Of a DNA stretch of 64,000 bases, positions 1 to 12,225 are shown in pieces; the first letter of the stretch is position 1; the number at the start of each line of letters is the position of its first letter. Source of the stretch: an uncultured bacterium. Lineage in GTDB: Bacteria; Patescibacteriota; Gracilibacteria; Absconditabacterales; Absconditicoccaceae. The notes beneath the pieces are model-generated. The model was not told the DNA's origin. It searched no databases and was given only the letters and a program-made list of their open reading frames with translations. The position numbers and the translations under genes were made by a program. The DNA lies in the NCBI GenBank assembly GCA_946408385.1, contig CAMJSB010000005.1:22435-86434 (forward strand). The letters run 5' to 3'.

Positions 1-1007
1 AGTACAGCAAGTATAAATGCACTCATGTATGTTCATTTTTTTGTAACATATTCCAAAGTTGGTTTTGCCCATTTAGGAATAGCGAGTGAAACTCATTTTC
101 CATATCGGAAGAAATCTTTTATCTCGATTAGTCATAGTATGATAGCTAATCCTCAGATTATGTATTTTACTGTAGATATATATTCCAAGAAAAAGTCTGT
201 GGAGAATAGCAATCTATGCATTCCGTACATTATTGCAGAATATAGCACGAATGTAGTTACCACAAATATTAATCCTGAATACAATACTTTCTTTCTAGAT
301 CCAACTGAAACCAAGTAAGTTAGTAAGAAAATCAGAACTCCAAACATACAAGGATTAATTCCATCCGCGAATCAAAGAGCTATTCCAAATAAAATTGGTC
401 CAGCTTTTTTTAATGATATTTCTTTTCAAAAAATTTTAGTAGTTTGATTTTCATCTGATTCATCAATATTTCATTGTAGCTCGCATCAGTTTTCATCATT
501 TCAATCACAGCTATATTTTTCTTCCTGAGCCTCTTCATCACTACATTCTATGACTAAGTTAGTATTTTGTTCATCTTCAATTTCATCTGGAAGACATTCA
601 TCATCACCTTTTTTAGTCGCATACTTTTCTAATAAGTTAACTGTTTTATCATAGTTGGCTCATATAAAGTAATCATCTCACATAACCACGACAGGAACAC
701 TATTAAATTCAGTTCAAAATTGTTCTCCATATTCTTTCATCATTTCTCTATTCTCTTTACTATAATACACTTCATATCATGTAACCTTGAAGTTGTAAGT
801 TTCCTTCAAAGTATCTAAATATCACTCTTCAGCTTTACAATGAGGACAAGTCTTTCAATAAAATAAAATAAGTTCAGCTGCATTTGAATTTAAGTCAGGG
901 TTATTATTTCACTTTTCATTCATTTTTGGAATAAAGATAGCTAAACAAATTCAAACAATAGCTATCAAAGCAATCACTATACTCAAAACTAAATTTTTAT
1001 TTTTCAT
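1..1007 (-). CDS. Thioredoxin/glutaredoxin-like domain (CPHC) fused to a CcdA/DsbD-like membrane domain; 3' end beyond window
   Basis: Code-25 translation MKNKNLVLSIVIALIAIVGICLAIF...LILFYGKTCPHCKAEEGYL...GFADGINPCMFGVLIFLLTYL; UGA read as Gly. Confidence 0.75.
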
Positions 1008-1085
1008 TTAACAAAATTATCGGATAAATACCAATAATATAACTGTATGATTATGGCCAAAAAAATCAACATAAAATCTGGTTGA

Positions 1086-2546
1086 CTAAAAGTTGTTTGC
1101 AAAATATGTAACTGTAATCATAAAAATTATAAGCAAGACAATCCAGAAAATGATTTTTCTATGTTTTTTTCTTTCAGTGTAGAGCGTTCATATAAATTCC
1201 CTAATAAAAGCATTAATCCAGAAATATCTTTTGGTCTTAGATCACATTCATTCAAAGTATAATCACTGTTCAGTAGCCAGTAATCCTGCTCTAAGTATAT
1301 GGTATTTAGTCGTAGAAAATGCAATATTAGCATTTTTATTATTTATCAATTTGTTTGAAAATTTGATATTCTCATATGTATTTTTGGCTTTATCTTCTAT
1401 CAAAATATTTTTTTCATCAATTCATTTTTTTATTAAATAATTCTTCATGGCTTCAGCTTCGGATATTATTTCATCACTACCTTTACCACCAGATGGCACA
1501 AAAATCAGATCTTTTCATCCAGCTTTTAATTGCTTATTTCTAAAATCAATTGCTTTATCTACTCTTCATTTTAATAAATTAGTTAGGCTTCCATCTTTTC
1601 TCATCTTACATCATAGTATTATTATATAATCTTTATCAAAATTCAGCTTTTTTCTGGCAGCTTTTAGAGCAATTACAATCGTACCAATGAATATACATTC
1701 TAGATACACAACAGTTAAATAAACCAAAGATTCCACAAAATCATATATATAAACTCATGGTCAATTCTGATTGTAGATATCAAGTCTGTGAAATTTGAGT
1801 AAAAATCTATATACCCAGTCAGGTAGAAATGTGGATACACATAGGAAAATTCACATGAATAAACCTAATAAATTTTTTACTGAAAATCATTCTTTTATAA
1901 TCAAGACAATATTACTTATGGTTACAAAAGTGAAAGTTATTAGAGCGATAGGAAGCAGAATTATAGAAAAACTAGACATAGAACCGATAGATTTTGTGAT
2001 AGTGTCATAAACTCAATTATAATTAAAAATGGAGAGAAAATTACTTAATACAAAGAATGAAACGAAAATAATTACTCATAGGTATGTAATATTTCTATAT
2101 TGATACAGATTTTTCTTAATACTTATTTTATAGCTCTTAATTAGCATGTAGAGGATATATGAGAGAAGAATAGTGAAGCAAATCGGAAGAATTTCGCATC
2201 CATTACTTTTACCAAAATAATTATTATCAGTTATAATCATTGATTTATGTACATAAATTGATTTACTGGAAAGAGTATCGCCATCAGTTTCTAGGCTCAT
2301 AAAAACCTTACCAGGCTTTTTGGATTTGATAGTTACCAAATATTTTCCTTTCTCTATCTTCTCTTCTAGAATTTCTATATTATCTTGATGGTCTAATATT
2401 AAGTTATAATTTTCATATTGTTTTCCATATAGTTCAAATGGAACAGTATATGTATTACCTTTTGTCAAAATCACAAAAGCTGAGATAATCACTAAAATGA
2501 TTGTTAGAATTAGTAAAGTTTTCTTTTCTTTTTTTAATTCTTTCAT
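1086..2546 (-). CDS. Membrane protein with C-terminal DUF218/YdcF-SanA-like domain
   Basis: 486 aa in code 25; C-terminus IIILGCKMRKDGSLTNLLKGRVDKAI...FVPSGGKGSDEIISEAEAMKNYLI...EDKAKNTYENI. Confidence 0.75.
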
Positions 2547-2915
2547 GATTAAGCAACTTTAAATAACATGATTTAATTATACAAAAACGGATTCCAAAAT
2601 AAAGCATAGATAATGCATAGATAAAACAAAAAATGGCTATCTACCAAATAGCCATTTCTTCTATAAGGTTCTACCACACGCACATAATGATATAGATTTT
2701 TTTAAAAAAAGCAAATTTTTTAATACTTTTTATAAAATGTCAATAACTTGTCAGAAAATTCAAATTCTGAATGGGGTTTATTGATTGTAACTAAAATGTG
2801 AAATGTAGACATGTTTTGAATTATATTAGACAGAAGTGTAAAATCAGATTTTTTCTTTATTTTATTAAAAATTTTGATATATGTAAGATATATTTAAATT
2901 ATCACTACAAAAAAC

Positions 2916-3308
2916 ATGAACGAAGTATTAGAATTTCTCAGGAATTGTTGAACTTATTATTTAGCAACTGTTGAATGAGATCAGCCAAGAGTTAGACCAT
3001 TTGGGACTATAAATGTTTTTGAAGGTAAACTTTACATTCAAACTTGAAAATCAAAGAATGTTTCCAGACAAATTCAATCTAATCCAAAGGTGGAGATTAG
3101 TTGATTTTTTGATGGAAGATGGATTAGAGTTTCATGAGAATTAGTCAGAGATGATCGTGTAGAAGCAAAAAAATCGATGTTGGATAGATATCCAGAGCTT
3201 AGAGGAATGTACGATGAAAATGATGATAATACAGAAGTTCTGTATTTCAAAAATGCAACTGCAACCATATACTCGTTCACAGAAGCTCCTAAAGTTATTG
3301 ATTTATAA
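2916..3308 (+). CDS. Pyridoxamine 5'-phosphate oxidase-like flavin-binding protein
   Basis: MNEVLEFLRNCGTYYLATVEGDQPRVRPFGTINVFEGKLYIQTGKSKNVSRQIQSNPKVEIS. Confidence 0.85.
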
Positions 3309-3309
3309 T

Positions 3310-3531
3310 TTATTTTTTCTTTCCCGTTTGTTTCACTATCCCATATTTTTCAAGTAGTTCAATAATTTCATCATGTTTATCTGAAATTTCATTTTTTAGA
3401 AAAGTATCAGCATGTCGAACAGCGATATTCAGATTTTCATAACCTTTCAGAATTCCATCAATATCAGATTCAGACTTTACTTCAGATTTAAATTTTTTTG
3501 AAAAAAATTCAAAAAGCTGATTCATATCCAA
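3310..3531 (-). CDS. Small hypothetical protein
   Basis: Intact ORF, 73 aa, convergent with the preceding gene. Confidence 0.5.
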   Translation of the reverse strand: MDMNQLFEFFSKKFKSEVKSESDIDGILKGYENLNIAVRHADTFLKNEISDKHDEIIELLEKYGIVKQTGKKK

Positions 3532-3559
3532 GATTCTATGTCAATTTAGGATTAGTTTG

Positions 3560-3991
3560 TTATTCACTAAAGTAATCATCGAGATAATAATCGACTAAAT
3601 GCTTCGTTGGAGAATATAGATTCTTTGGTAGATTGTTTAAGTCAAATCGCTTCCATTCATCTTCTTTAGTCGGTTCCATACATTTTAATTCTCAGCTAAA
3701 TTTTTCACATAGCAATCATATTGTCACAAAGTGTCTATCTGAAGCGATATCATCTAAGGCAGCAAAAACTTTTGGATTCAAAATATCCAGATTTGTTTCT
3801 TCTTTGACTTCTCTAATGGCAGCCTGAATTATAGTTTCGTTATATTCTTGCTTTCATCATGGGAAACTCCGAGTGTCTGGTTCATGGATTCATCATGTAT
3901 CTTGTTTGTTTTTACATCTATGTCAGAGTAAAACTTTATTTCAATCCTTTATAATAATTCAGACTCAGATTTTGATGTGATTGGTAGTCAT
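3560..3991 (-). CDS. NUDIX hydrolase
   Basis: Nudix box PGGKQEYNETIIQAAIREVKEETN with both G of PGG encoded by UGA. Confidence 0.85.
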
Positions 3992-4093
3992 ATAAGGTTA
4001 TAAGAAAACTAAACATTGAATTCTATATAGTTATTTTGTTTTAGAATAAAAGACTAGCAATAAAAAATTGTTTCATAAAAAGTCTTTAAAAAT

Positions 4094-4122
4094 TTGACAA
4101 AATTGATGAGATTTATTATACT
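4094..4122 (+). promoter_or_regulatory. Sigma70-like promoter TTGACA-17-TATACT
   Basis: aaaaatTTGACAaaattgatgagatttatTATACT upstream of the L,D-transpeptidase. Confidence 0.6.
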
Positions 4123-4157
4123 ATTTGTAATATGTCTTTTATTTATTATTTAATAAA

Positions 4158-4928
4158 ATGACTATAGAAAGACCTGAGCCTAAAGATTAATTTAAAAATA
4201 CTATATTAAAGTTAAAGAAATTAAAATCTGAAATAGAGAAATTAGAAAATCCAATAAAAAAAGCATGAGAAAAAATAAGTGAACTACAAAAAGAAAAATT
4301 GGAAGAGTCTACATTAAAAGAGGTTAAAGATATTATTAAATCAGATTATAAAAATTTAAATGACGAAGTTTTGTCAGAATTAAACATAAAATTGGATGGT
4401 AAAAAAGAAGAACTAATGGAATGCTGGTCTAAATATGAAGAATTGAAAGGGCCAAAACCAAAATTCCTTCCTTTTTTTATGTGATACCTTTGATATAATG
4501 TATGTAGCGATAAAAATGATTATTTATCAGTTGTTGATTATTCGATGGGTGCAAAGTCTAATAGATTATTTTTGATAAATATGAAAACTAATGAAGTCGA
4601 GATAAATACTACATGTATGCAATGACAGTGAAAAAATTGAGTACAAACATTTTCCAACCAAAATGAGAGTTGGCAGTCAAGTATCGGATTGATGCAGATA
4701 TCTAGTGAAAGAGATCTTAGAGATGAGCGTACATATGGATGAGTTCAACCTTATAAAGAAAAAGACAAAAAGCTTATAGTTTATTGAAAAGAGCAATGAT
4801 TTAATGATAATGTTTGGAATCGTTATATCTACATGCATACTTGAGATGCAAGTAAGTGATGTTTTACATTGCCTCAAAATAATATATGACATGATATACT
4901 GAAAAAATGGCATTTTGAGGTGTGATAA
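4158..4928 (+). pseudogene. Murein L,D-transpeptidase (YkuD_2-like) with in-frame TAA at codon 11; may be functional from an internal start
   Basis: ATG 4158, in-frame TAA 4188-4190, then one open frame: ...FSNQNESWQSSIGLMQISSERD...YGKEQGFNDNVWNRYIYMHTGDASKGCFTLPQ to TAA 4926. Confidence 0.65.
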
Positions 4929-5064
4929 TGTCATTTTATCCAGATGCAAAATATTTAAAGAAAACTAACTTATTGAGTTAAATTAAATACAATTATATTT
5001 TTTAATTGTTTATTTTTAGGATTTCTTTATATTCAATTCATTATTTATATAATGAAATTTTTGA

Positions 5065-6207
5065 ATGCACAATAAATTAAAGTTCACAATCTTGAAACAG
5101 AAATGAAATGCAAGAGTAGGAGAAATCGAACTAAATGGAGTAAAAATCCAGACTCCTATTTTTATGCCAGTTTGAACTAAAGCAACGATAAAATGAATAA
5201 TTCTTGATTTACTTCGTGATTCACATTATATTTGAACTCATATCGAACCTATAAAATTGATTCTTGCAAATACATTTCATCTATATTTACGTCCAGGGAA
5301 TGAATTAATTAAGGCGGCTTGATGATTGCATAAATTTGAAAATTGGAATGATTGATTAATTTTGACAGATAGTGGAGGATTTCAAGTTTTTAGTCTATGA
5401 CTTGGAAAGAAAGATGATAAATGATTTTCTCATAATGTAAGAATGAAGTTGACCGAAGAATGAGTAAAATTTTCATCTCCACACGATGGAAGCAAACATT
5501 TTTTTACTCCAGAAAAGGTAGTAGATATTCAGTCAGATTTTGGTTCAGATATTATGATGGTATTGGATGTATGTTCTCCATGAGATGCAGACAAAAAACA
5601 TACAGCTAGGCAAATGCAGATGACTCATCGCTGGGCAAAGAGAGCTTTTGAGCATTTTGGACCAAAATATGATGAAACGAGGGGAGTTTTGTTCCCAATA
5701 GTTCAATGATGAACATATCTAGATTTACGTCAGGAGTCTCTTGAATTTTTATCTCAATATGCACGAGATGGAATAGCAATTGGGGGAGTTAGTGTTTGAG
5801 AAGAAAGATCGAAGATTGAGGAAGTTATTCAGTATACTGCACCTAAGTTACCAAATGATAAGCCGAGATATTTGATGTGAGTATGAACTCCTGCAGATTT
5901 TCGTTTTGCGATAGAACAGTGAATAGACATGTTTGACTGTGTGAGTGCGACTAGATTAGGGAGACATGGAATTATATTTTCAGATGAATGAAATATCAAA
6001 ATAACTAATGCAAAATATGCTTCAGATTTTTCTCCTTTAACTTCAAGTTGTGACTGTTATGCATGTAGAAATTTGACTAAAGCATATTTTCACCACTTAT
6101 TGCGTGAAAAGGAAGTGCTTTGATGAGCGTTGTTATGACTCCATAATATCGTTTATCTCGAGCGTATTTTGGAAGATTGGAAGAGAAAATTTTTAGCAGA
6201 ATGATAA
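5065..6207 (+). CDS. tgt: Queuine tRNA-ribosyltransferase
   Basis: [29 protein letters not shown]...[14 protein letters not shown]...[13 protein letters not shown]; 381 codons with UGA=Gly. Confidence 0.95.
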
Positions 6208-6209
6208 AA

Positions 6210-7010
6210 ATGAATAAGGAAGTTTATCCAGAAGCATATGTGGATGTGAAAAGTCTTAATCCAAATCGGATCACTGAAAATTTTTTGGATTTTATGAGTT
6301 TGAATGTAGAAGAATTGAAAGGTAAAAATATAACGAGTATTGGGTGATGATTTTGAATATTTGAAATGGATATGGCAAAAAATTGAGCGAGTGTGACGGT
6401 AGTTGATCCAATGTTTATGAACAAACAATGAATTGATGCAAAATTAAAAGAAAATATTAATTGGATGAAATGAAAAAGTAGATGGAAACTTGAAAATAAG
6501 TTTAAAGAGATGAAAGCAGAAATAGCTAAAATTCTTTTGGAAAGTGAGGATGAAAAAGAATTACTGGAAGCTCAAGAAAGATTAAAACGATACGATGAGC
6601 GTCAAGTGGAAATTGAGGAGTGTTTGCGTAGACGTAAAATATTAATGGAACATTTAAAAACTCGAAAAGAAAATCAGAGTAAATATTGATTGATTCTAAA
6701 TCCATCTTCATGAGATGCTATAAAATGAATAGATAATGGTAGTCAGGATATAGTTCTTATAGCGCATACTTTATCGCATATTTATAATAAATCGGATTGT
6801 GATATTGTAAATTTTTTATCTGAAGCTTCAAAAATATTAAAATCTGATTGAAAATTTTATATTATAGATTATATACGAGATATTCCGGAAGTGGAGAAAA
6901 TTCTTGAAAAAACTAAGTTAAAAAATTATTATAAAGTGAATAAATGAAGTTTTGTGTGTTGCTTCGATAAGGAGTGATTGGATGGATTTTTGGATAAGGA
7001 GTTGAAATAA
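6210..7010 (+). CDS. Class I SAM-dependent methyltransferase-like protein
   Basis: NITSIGGGFGIFEMDMAKNGASVTVVDP motif I; SQDIVLIAHTLSHIY...EASKILKSDGKFYIIDYIRD. Confidence 0.65.
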
Positions 7011-7060
7011 AGGTTATTATATGATGAAATAAAGCTTTTTATTTTAGTAATTTCTTTATT

Positions 7061-7774
7061 ATGGAATATCCAAAATATCAAATTAATTTTATGCCTGAAG
7101 CTTATTATTGATGCTGTAGTACTGCCTGTTTTATGGGGATACTCAATTATTTTTGGTATACTCAGTTTAATATGAAAGATACTCGAGATGTTATGAAAAT
7201 TGCTAAAATGGGTAGATATGAATATGGTAAATGATTGAATGAGGTGGAAATGGCGTATGCTCTTTCTAGATTATGATTTAAGGTAACTTATGCTAGTAAC
7301 TCAACATATGAAAATGATTTGGCATATGTTCAGGATCCTAAAAGTTATATTGATAAGGCGTTTGAGAATTATGAAACTGAAGAGTTTCTAAAAGATGGGG
7401 TGTGGACAGATATGAATTGAAGCAATACGTTTGATTTGTATGATACATTTGCTATGAAAAAAGTTTTAGAAAGTGATGAAATTGACAAAATATATGAAAC
7501 AGATTTGGTATCTGTTGTAAAAAAGTTTCAGGATGAAGATACCTTATTTATATTGGCTTTAAATTGGTATGCTTTATATGATCAGCCTCGTGAAGAATGA
7601 ATTAGTGGTGGCCATGTAGTGCTTTGCAAATGATACAAAGATTGAATGTTTGAAATTTATGATTCAGGACCAGAGAAAAAACCTGAGTTTATATCGGAAG
7701 AAAGGGTAATGAAAGCAATGTTAGATCAAACTGATGAGTATGATGTAATAGTTGTGCAAAATAAAAACGAGTAA
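7061..7774 (+). CDS. C39-like cysteine peptidase family protein
   Basis: MEYPKYQINFMPEAYYGCCSTACFMGILNYF...GGHVVLCKGYKDGMFEIYDSGP (Cys and His/Asp boxes). Confidence 0.55.
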
Positions 7775-7830
7775 TTGAAAGTCCGCAGTATTTAGTTATA
7801 TTAAATTTGTTTATTCTATTATAGAATACT

Positions 7831-8874
7831 ATGTATTTCGCAGTAGTAGGGAATTTCCCAGAAATTACATTAGCAGAATTAAAATTGATTGATGCAAAAG
7901 ATATCAAAAAAGTTTGAAAGCATTTGATAGTTTTTGATACAAAAAAAGAGGATCAGATTCCATCTTTGGCTTCACTTGTGAAATGGTGAAAAATAATCTC
8001 AATTTCTGAAATTCAAAATTACGTTGGAGATAAGAGAATCCTTTGAATGGAAGATAAAAATCAAGCTATAAAATTCAAAAAACAACTTAATCTAAAAAGA
8101 TATAAAGAAGTCTGACTTTTGCATACGGATATGGATGTAAAAAAGAAATGAATTGAACTAATCAAAATTTGAGCAGAATGGTGAATCGTCCTTGGATATC
8201 AAAATATAAAACTGTATGAATTAGCAGATTTTGATAAACCTGGTCGTAGTATGCAGATGTGAATGATGCCTGCAAAACTTACACATACAATGATAAATAT
8301 CGCATTATCACAGGCTGAGAATAAGAAATTTAAGTTAATCTACGACCCATTTTGTGGAACTGGAACTACATGAATTATAGCAAATTATTTATGATATGAT
8401 TTTATAGGTTCAGATATCAAACTTTGATTTGCACTCAAAAACCAAGAATGGTGGAAAAATAATAGAAATTTCCATAATCAGATTTTTGATTTTTTTGATC
8501 AAGATATTTCAAAGCCATTGGATGAAAAATTATTCGCTCCATTGCTTGACCATGAAACTTTGATAGTAACTGAGGGATGGCTTTGACCAATTATTAAGCA
8601 GTCTACTACAGCAGAGCAAGTTTATGAATATCAGCGTTGGGTAAAGAATTTATATTTACAATTTATCCAGACTATCGCAGATTTCTATGACCAACATGAT
8701 GCAAAAAGACCAGTAATGGTATTTACGATACCGGTTTATATTGGTCATGAAAATATAATTCAAGACTTGATTACATTATTATGTGAGAAATTACAATGGA
8801 ACTTAGATGTGATTGATGAACTTTATAAAAGAGAAAATCAAAAAGTCTGAAGAAAAATTATGATTTTAAAATAA
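7831..8874 (+). CDS. RNA methyltransferase, Trm11/UPF0020-like
   Basis: DPFCGTGTTGIIANYLGYDFIGSDIK; 348 codons in code 25. Confidence 0.7.
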
Positions 8875-8886
8875 TTAATATTAAAA

Positions 8887-8920
8887 TAAAATAGCGCGGG
8901 AAATCCACGCTATTTTTCTT
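8887..8920. terminator. Bidirectional terminator hairpin
   Basis: aaaatagcgcgggaaatccacgctatttttc. Confidence 0.7.
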
Positions 8921-9179
8921 TGGAGTGGCTGGTAAGGCTGAATACAGCAATTAAGCCTGTCAGTAATACTGCTACGAAAATGAATTTCCGCAGTATACCA
9001 CTCTCTGTGAAGAGATTGACTGTAGCATACGGTGTTACTAACATTTGTCCTGTGGCGAGCAATGCCCAGGTGCTTTTTTTGGTGGTGCCTTTGGTGGTCC
9101 ACAGCTGGAAAATAGCTATGCAGGCTAGGATTGCTCCTATAGCACCCATAATCCATAGAACTACTTGAGTTGTTGTCAT
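8910..9179 (-). CDS. Small membrane protein, no UGA-Gly codons
   Basis: Intact in the standard-code track: MTTTQVVLWIMGAIGAILACIAIF...; six Gly all GGN; upstream TTGACT-17-TATATT. Confidence 0.65.
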   Translation of the reverse strand: MTTTQVVLWIMGAIGAILACIAIFQLWTTKGTTKKSTWALLATGQMLVTPYATVNLFTESGILRKFIFVAVLLTGLIAVFSLTSHSKEK

Positions 9180-9249
9180 AACTTTAATTATTTTTTGGTT
9201 TGAGCTTTGTTAATATAAGCATTTTTCAAAAAAAAGTCAACCTATATTA

Positions 9250-9285
9250 AAAATAAAAAAAAGTGCCAGAAACTGGCACTTGCGA
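9250..9285 (-). terminator. Intrinsic terminator
   Basis: AAGTGCCAGTTTCTGGCACTTTTTTTT on minus strand. Confidence 0.65.
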
Positions 9286-9337
9286 GAGTTTGTATAATTA
9301 ACTAATAGATTTGACTTTATTATTTCAATATGAAAAG

Positions 9338-9530
9338 AAAAATCCCTCCACGAAACGTAGAGGGAACAGAGATTCGGAATGCATACTGGCACACGCAATT
9401 TCAGAGAATGGCTGCTACCAAGCCAACTCACATTCTGTCATTATCTCTGAAGATTAGTTACTTTCTTAACTCCACATTAGCTCGTACGCCATAATGTGTT
9501 GATGAGCGAAGAGTTAACTTATCTAACGTA
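9338..9530 (-). ncRNA. Unassigned structured small RNA with its own promoter and terminator
   Basis: Minus-strand TTGAAA-16-TATAAC; stems TTAACTC/GAGTTAA, CACATTA/TAATGTG, TTCAGAG/CTCTGAA; terminator TCCCTCTACGTTTCGTGGAGGGATTTTT. Confidence 0.55.
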
Positions 9531-9582
9531 GTTTACGTTATAAAGATTTAACCTTTTATTTCAATATCAATACAAAATAAAA

Positions 9583-9615
9583 AAAATAGCGGCCTAAGCG
9601 ACCGCTATTTTTAAT
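9583..9615. terminator. Terminator after valS
   Basis: aaaaatagcggcctaagcgaccgctattttt. Confidence 0.7.
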
Positions 9616-9624
9616 ATGTAAATT

Positions 9625-12069
9625 TTATTCAGCTTTTTCTTCAGGCTTAACTACACAATCCACAGTCAAATCTCATGCTTTCCACTCGATGCTGTCAGCT
9701 TTAGTTACTCATAATACATCGTCCTCAAATAGTTCTATGCTCTTTCTATCTTCATCGTTGCAGTAAATTACTATCTTTTCGAGAGCTGTTCACATTGAGA
9801 TTTGAGATTCAGTTTTGAATCTTCTAACTGCTTCGATAACTTCACTAACTTTTTCAAATTCTGATATAACTTTTTCTGAATTATCGATATTTAATATTTC
9901 AGTAGGGAATGCACATTTATGGATAGATATTTCATTATCAGAATTTTTGAATTGATTCTGATAAATCTCCTCAGTGATATGTGGTAAATATGGAGCTATC
10001 ATCTTGAGAGTAGCGAATAATACATTGTACAAAGTCCATTGTCATGCTAATTTTTTTATTTCTCAGTTTTCAAATAATTCAGGTTTATATAATCTTACTT
10101 TTACTAATTCAAGATAATTGTCACACAAATCATGCCAGAAGAAATCTTCAAAGGCAATTTTTGCTAAACCATATTCGAAATTATCTAAGTATTCTGACAT
10201 TTTTTTGATAGTTTCGTTTGCTCTAGCTATAATCCATTTGTCAGTTTCAAGCAAAGTTGAAGTATCGAAATCTGCTTTTGGATCAAATCATTCAGTCAAC
10301 ATTCCTACGAAACTTGCTGCATTTCGGAGTTTTGTAACTAATTTTTGTCAGTTTTTGAATTCATTTTCTTCAAAAAGCATATCTTTTCCGAGTTGTCATC
10401 CAGCAGCCCAATATCTTACAGCATCTGCTCATCGTTGGTCGATAAGTGTCTCTGGATCAAATTTAGCATTTCATTTTGATTTACTAAATTTCTCTCATTT
10501 CTGAGCCATTACAAAACCTGATATCATTACATTTTTGAATGGTACATCATTTTCTCTGAGATAACTATGTAATGTAGTATATAATAACCAAGTTCTGATA
10601 ATATCGTGTGCTTGAGGCCTGAGATCCATAGGAAAGAAATTTGAAGTATCAAATCCATCTCTTTCAAGCATTTTTTTATTAATCAATGGAGACAGTCCAG
10701 AGGTAAACCAAGTATCCAAAACTAATGTTTCTCATCTTACTTGGTCAGCTGTATATCCATCTGGCAAGTCAACACTTGGATCTACAGGTCATCTTTCTAG
10801 CTGTTCTTCACTTGGTAGAATTATTTCATTTGTATTTACATCATACCATACAGGAATAGGAATTCAGAATTTTCTATTTCTTGAGATATTCCAATCCCAG
10901 TGTAAGTTTTCAATCCAATCGTTTGATCTCTTTTTCATGAAATTTGGATACCAATTCATTTTGTTGTTTTGAGTCAACAAAATATCTTTTTTATCCAAAA
11001 TTCTTACAAACCGCTGATGAACTGGTAAAATTTCTACAGGGACTTTTCATCTTTCAGAAATAGCTTTACTCTGAATGATAGGAGTTCTAGCTCTAACTAC
11101 TCATTTTTCAGTCAGAATTTCCATCATCTTTTCTCTAGCTTCTTCTACTTTGAGTCCATCAATTTCAGGTAATCATGTATTTATCATTCTTCCGTATCTA
11201 TCGATACAGATTTTTGGTTCTAATTCGTGTTTTTGAAACCAATAAACATCTACTTCATCTCCATAACTACAGCACATTACAAGTCAAGTTCCTTTATCGA
11301 TTTTTGCTTTATCATCTGGTAAAAGAGGTACAGTATCTCCGAGTGGAGTAGTGATTTTATGTCCAAAATATGGTTGATATCTTTCATCATCTGGATGAGC
11401 AAAAACAGCTTTACAAGCTGGAAGTAATTCAGGTCTAGTGGTAGCAATTACGAGTTTTGTGCCATCATCTAGAGTAAATTCTATATCATTGAAAAATTCG
11501 TTGAATTCTTTTTCTTCAGTTTCAGCTTGTGCAATTGTTGCTTGCAATTTAGTACACCATAAAGCAGGAAAATCCTTGGAAATGATTTCTCATTTTTTGT
11601 ATAATTTTACAAATTCTTTTTGAACTAATTGTTGAGTAGAAAGCTGAATTGTGCTATAACATTTGGTCCAATCTACTGAAAGTCACATTCTAGTCCATAA
11701 ATTTTTGTAGATTTCTACATACCTTTCGTTAGTTTCCAAACATTTTTTGATGAAATCTTTCCTTTCCATTTCTTTAATATTTATCTTCAAATCTTTTTCT
11801 ACAAGCTGTTCAGTAGGAATTCAGTTATTATCAAATCCCATAGGATAGTATACATTAAAACCTTTCATCCTTTTGTATCTAGCGATGATTTCAGCTTGAG
11901 TATACGATGAAATATGTCCAATGTGAAGTTTTCCACTTACTGTTGGAGGAGGTGTATCTATTGAAAATGTAGGTTTACTACTTCATTTTTCGTATGCATT
12001 GATTTGGTTTTCTTGCCAAAATTCTTGCCATTTAGGTTCAGATTCTGTAAAATTGTACTTGTTTGCCAT
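9625..12069 (-). CDS. valS: Valyl-tRNA synthetase
   Basis: [21 protein letters not shown]...[13 protein letters not shown]...[18 protein letters not shown]; 815 codons. Confidence 0.93.
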
Positions 12070-12161
12070 AATGTTTAATTGACTGAAAAATAAATTTCGA
12101 ATAAGAAAAAAATATTTATTGAAATGTGAATTTCAAGAGAAAAGGAAAAAGTCTCCGAAAA

Positions 12162-12195
12162 TTTGACAAAATTAAAAATTTTATGTATAATAAAG
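12162..12195 (+). promoter_or_regulatory. Consensus promoter TTGACA-17-TATAAT
   Basis: gaaaatTTGACAaaattaaaaattttatgTATAATaa. Confidence 0.7.
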
Positions 12196-12225
12196 TGTGA
12201 TTATTTTATAATTTAGTTTTTAAAA

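Noticed and set aside
8881-9168. Alternative ORFs on both strands over the small membrane protein (8881-9156 -, 8920-9168 +)
   Set aside because: The 8910-9179 frame has a clear hydrophobic pattern and upstream promoter; the others look like frame shadows.
9338-9530. SRP (4.5S) RNA assignment for the valS-downstream ncRNA
   Set aside because: The string AGCAGCC...GCGTGTGCC resembles part of E. coli 4.5S RNA, but the GGAA tetraloop and left-arm CAGG motif are absent and the local fold differs. Left unassigned.
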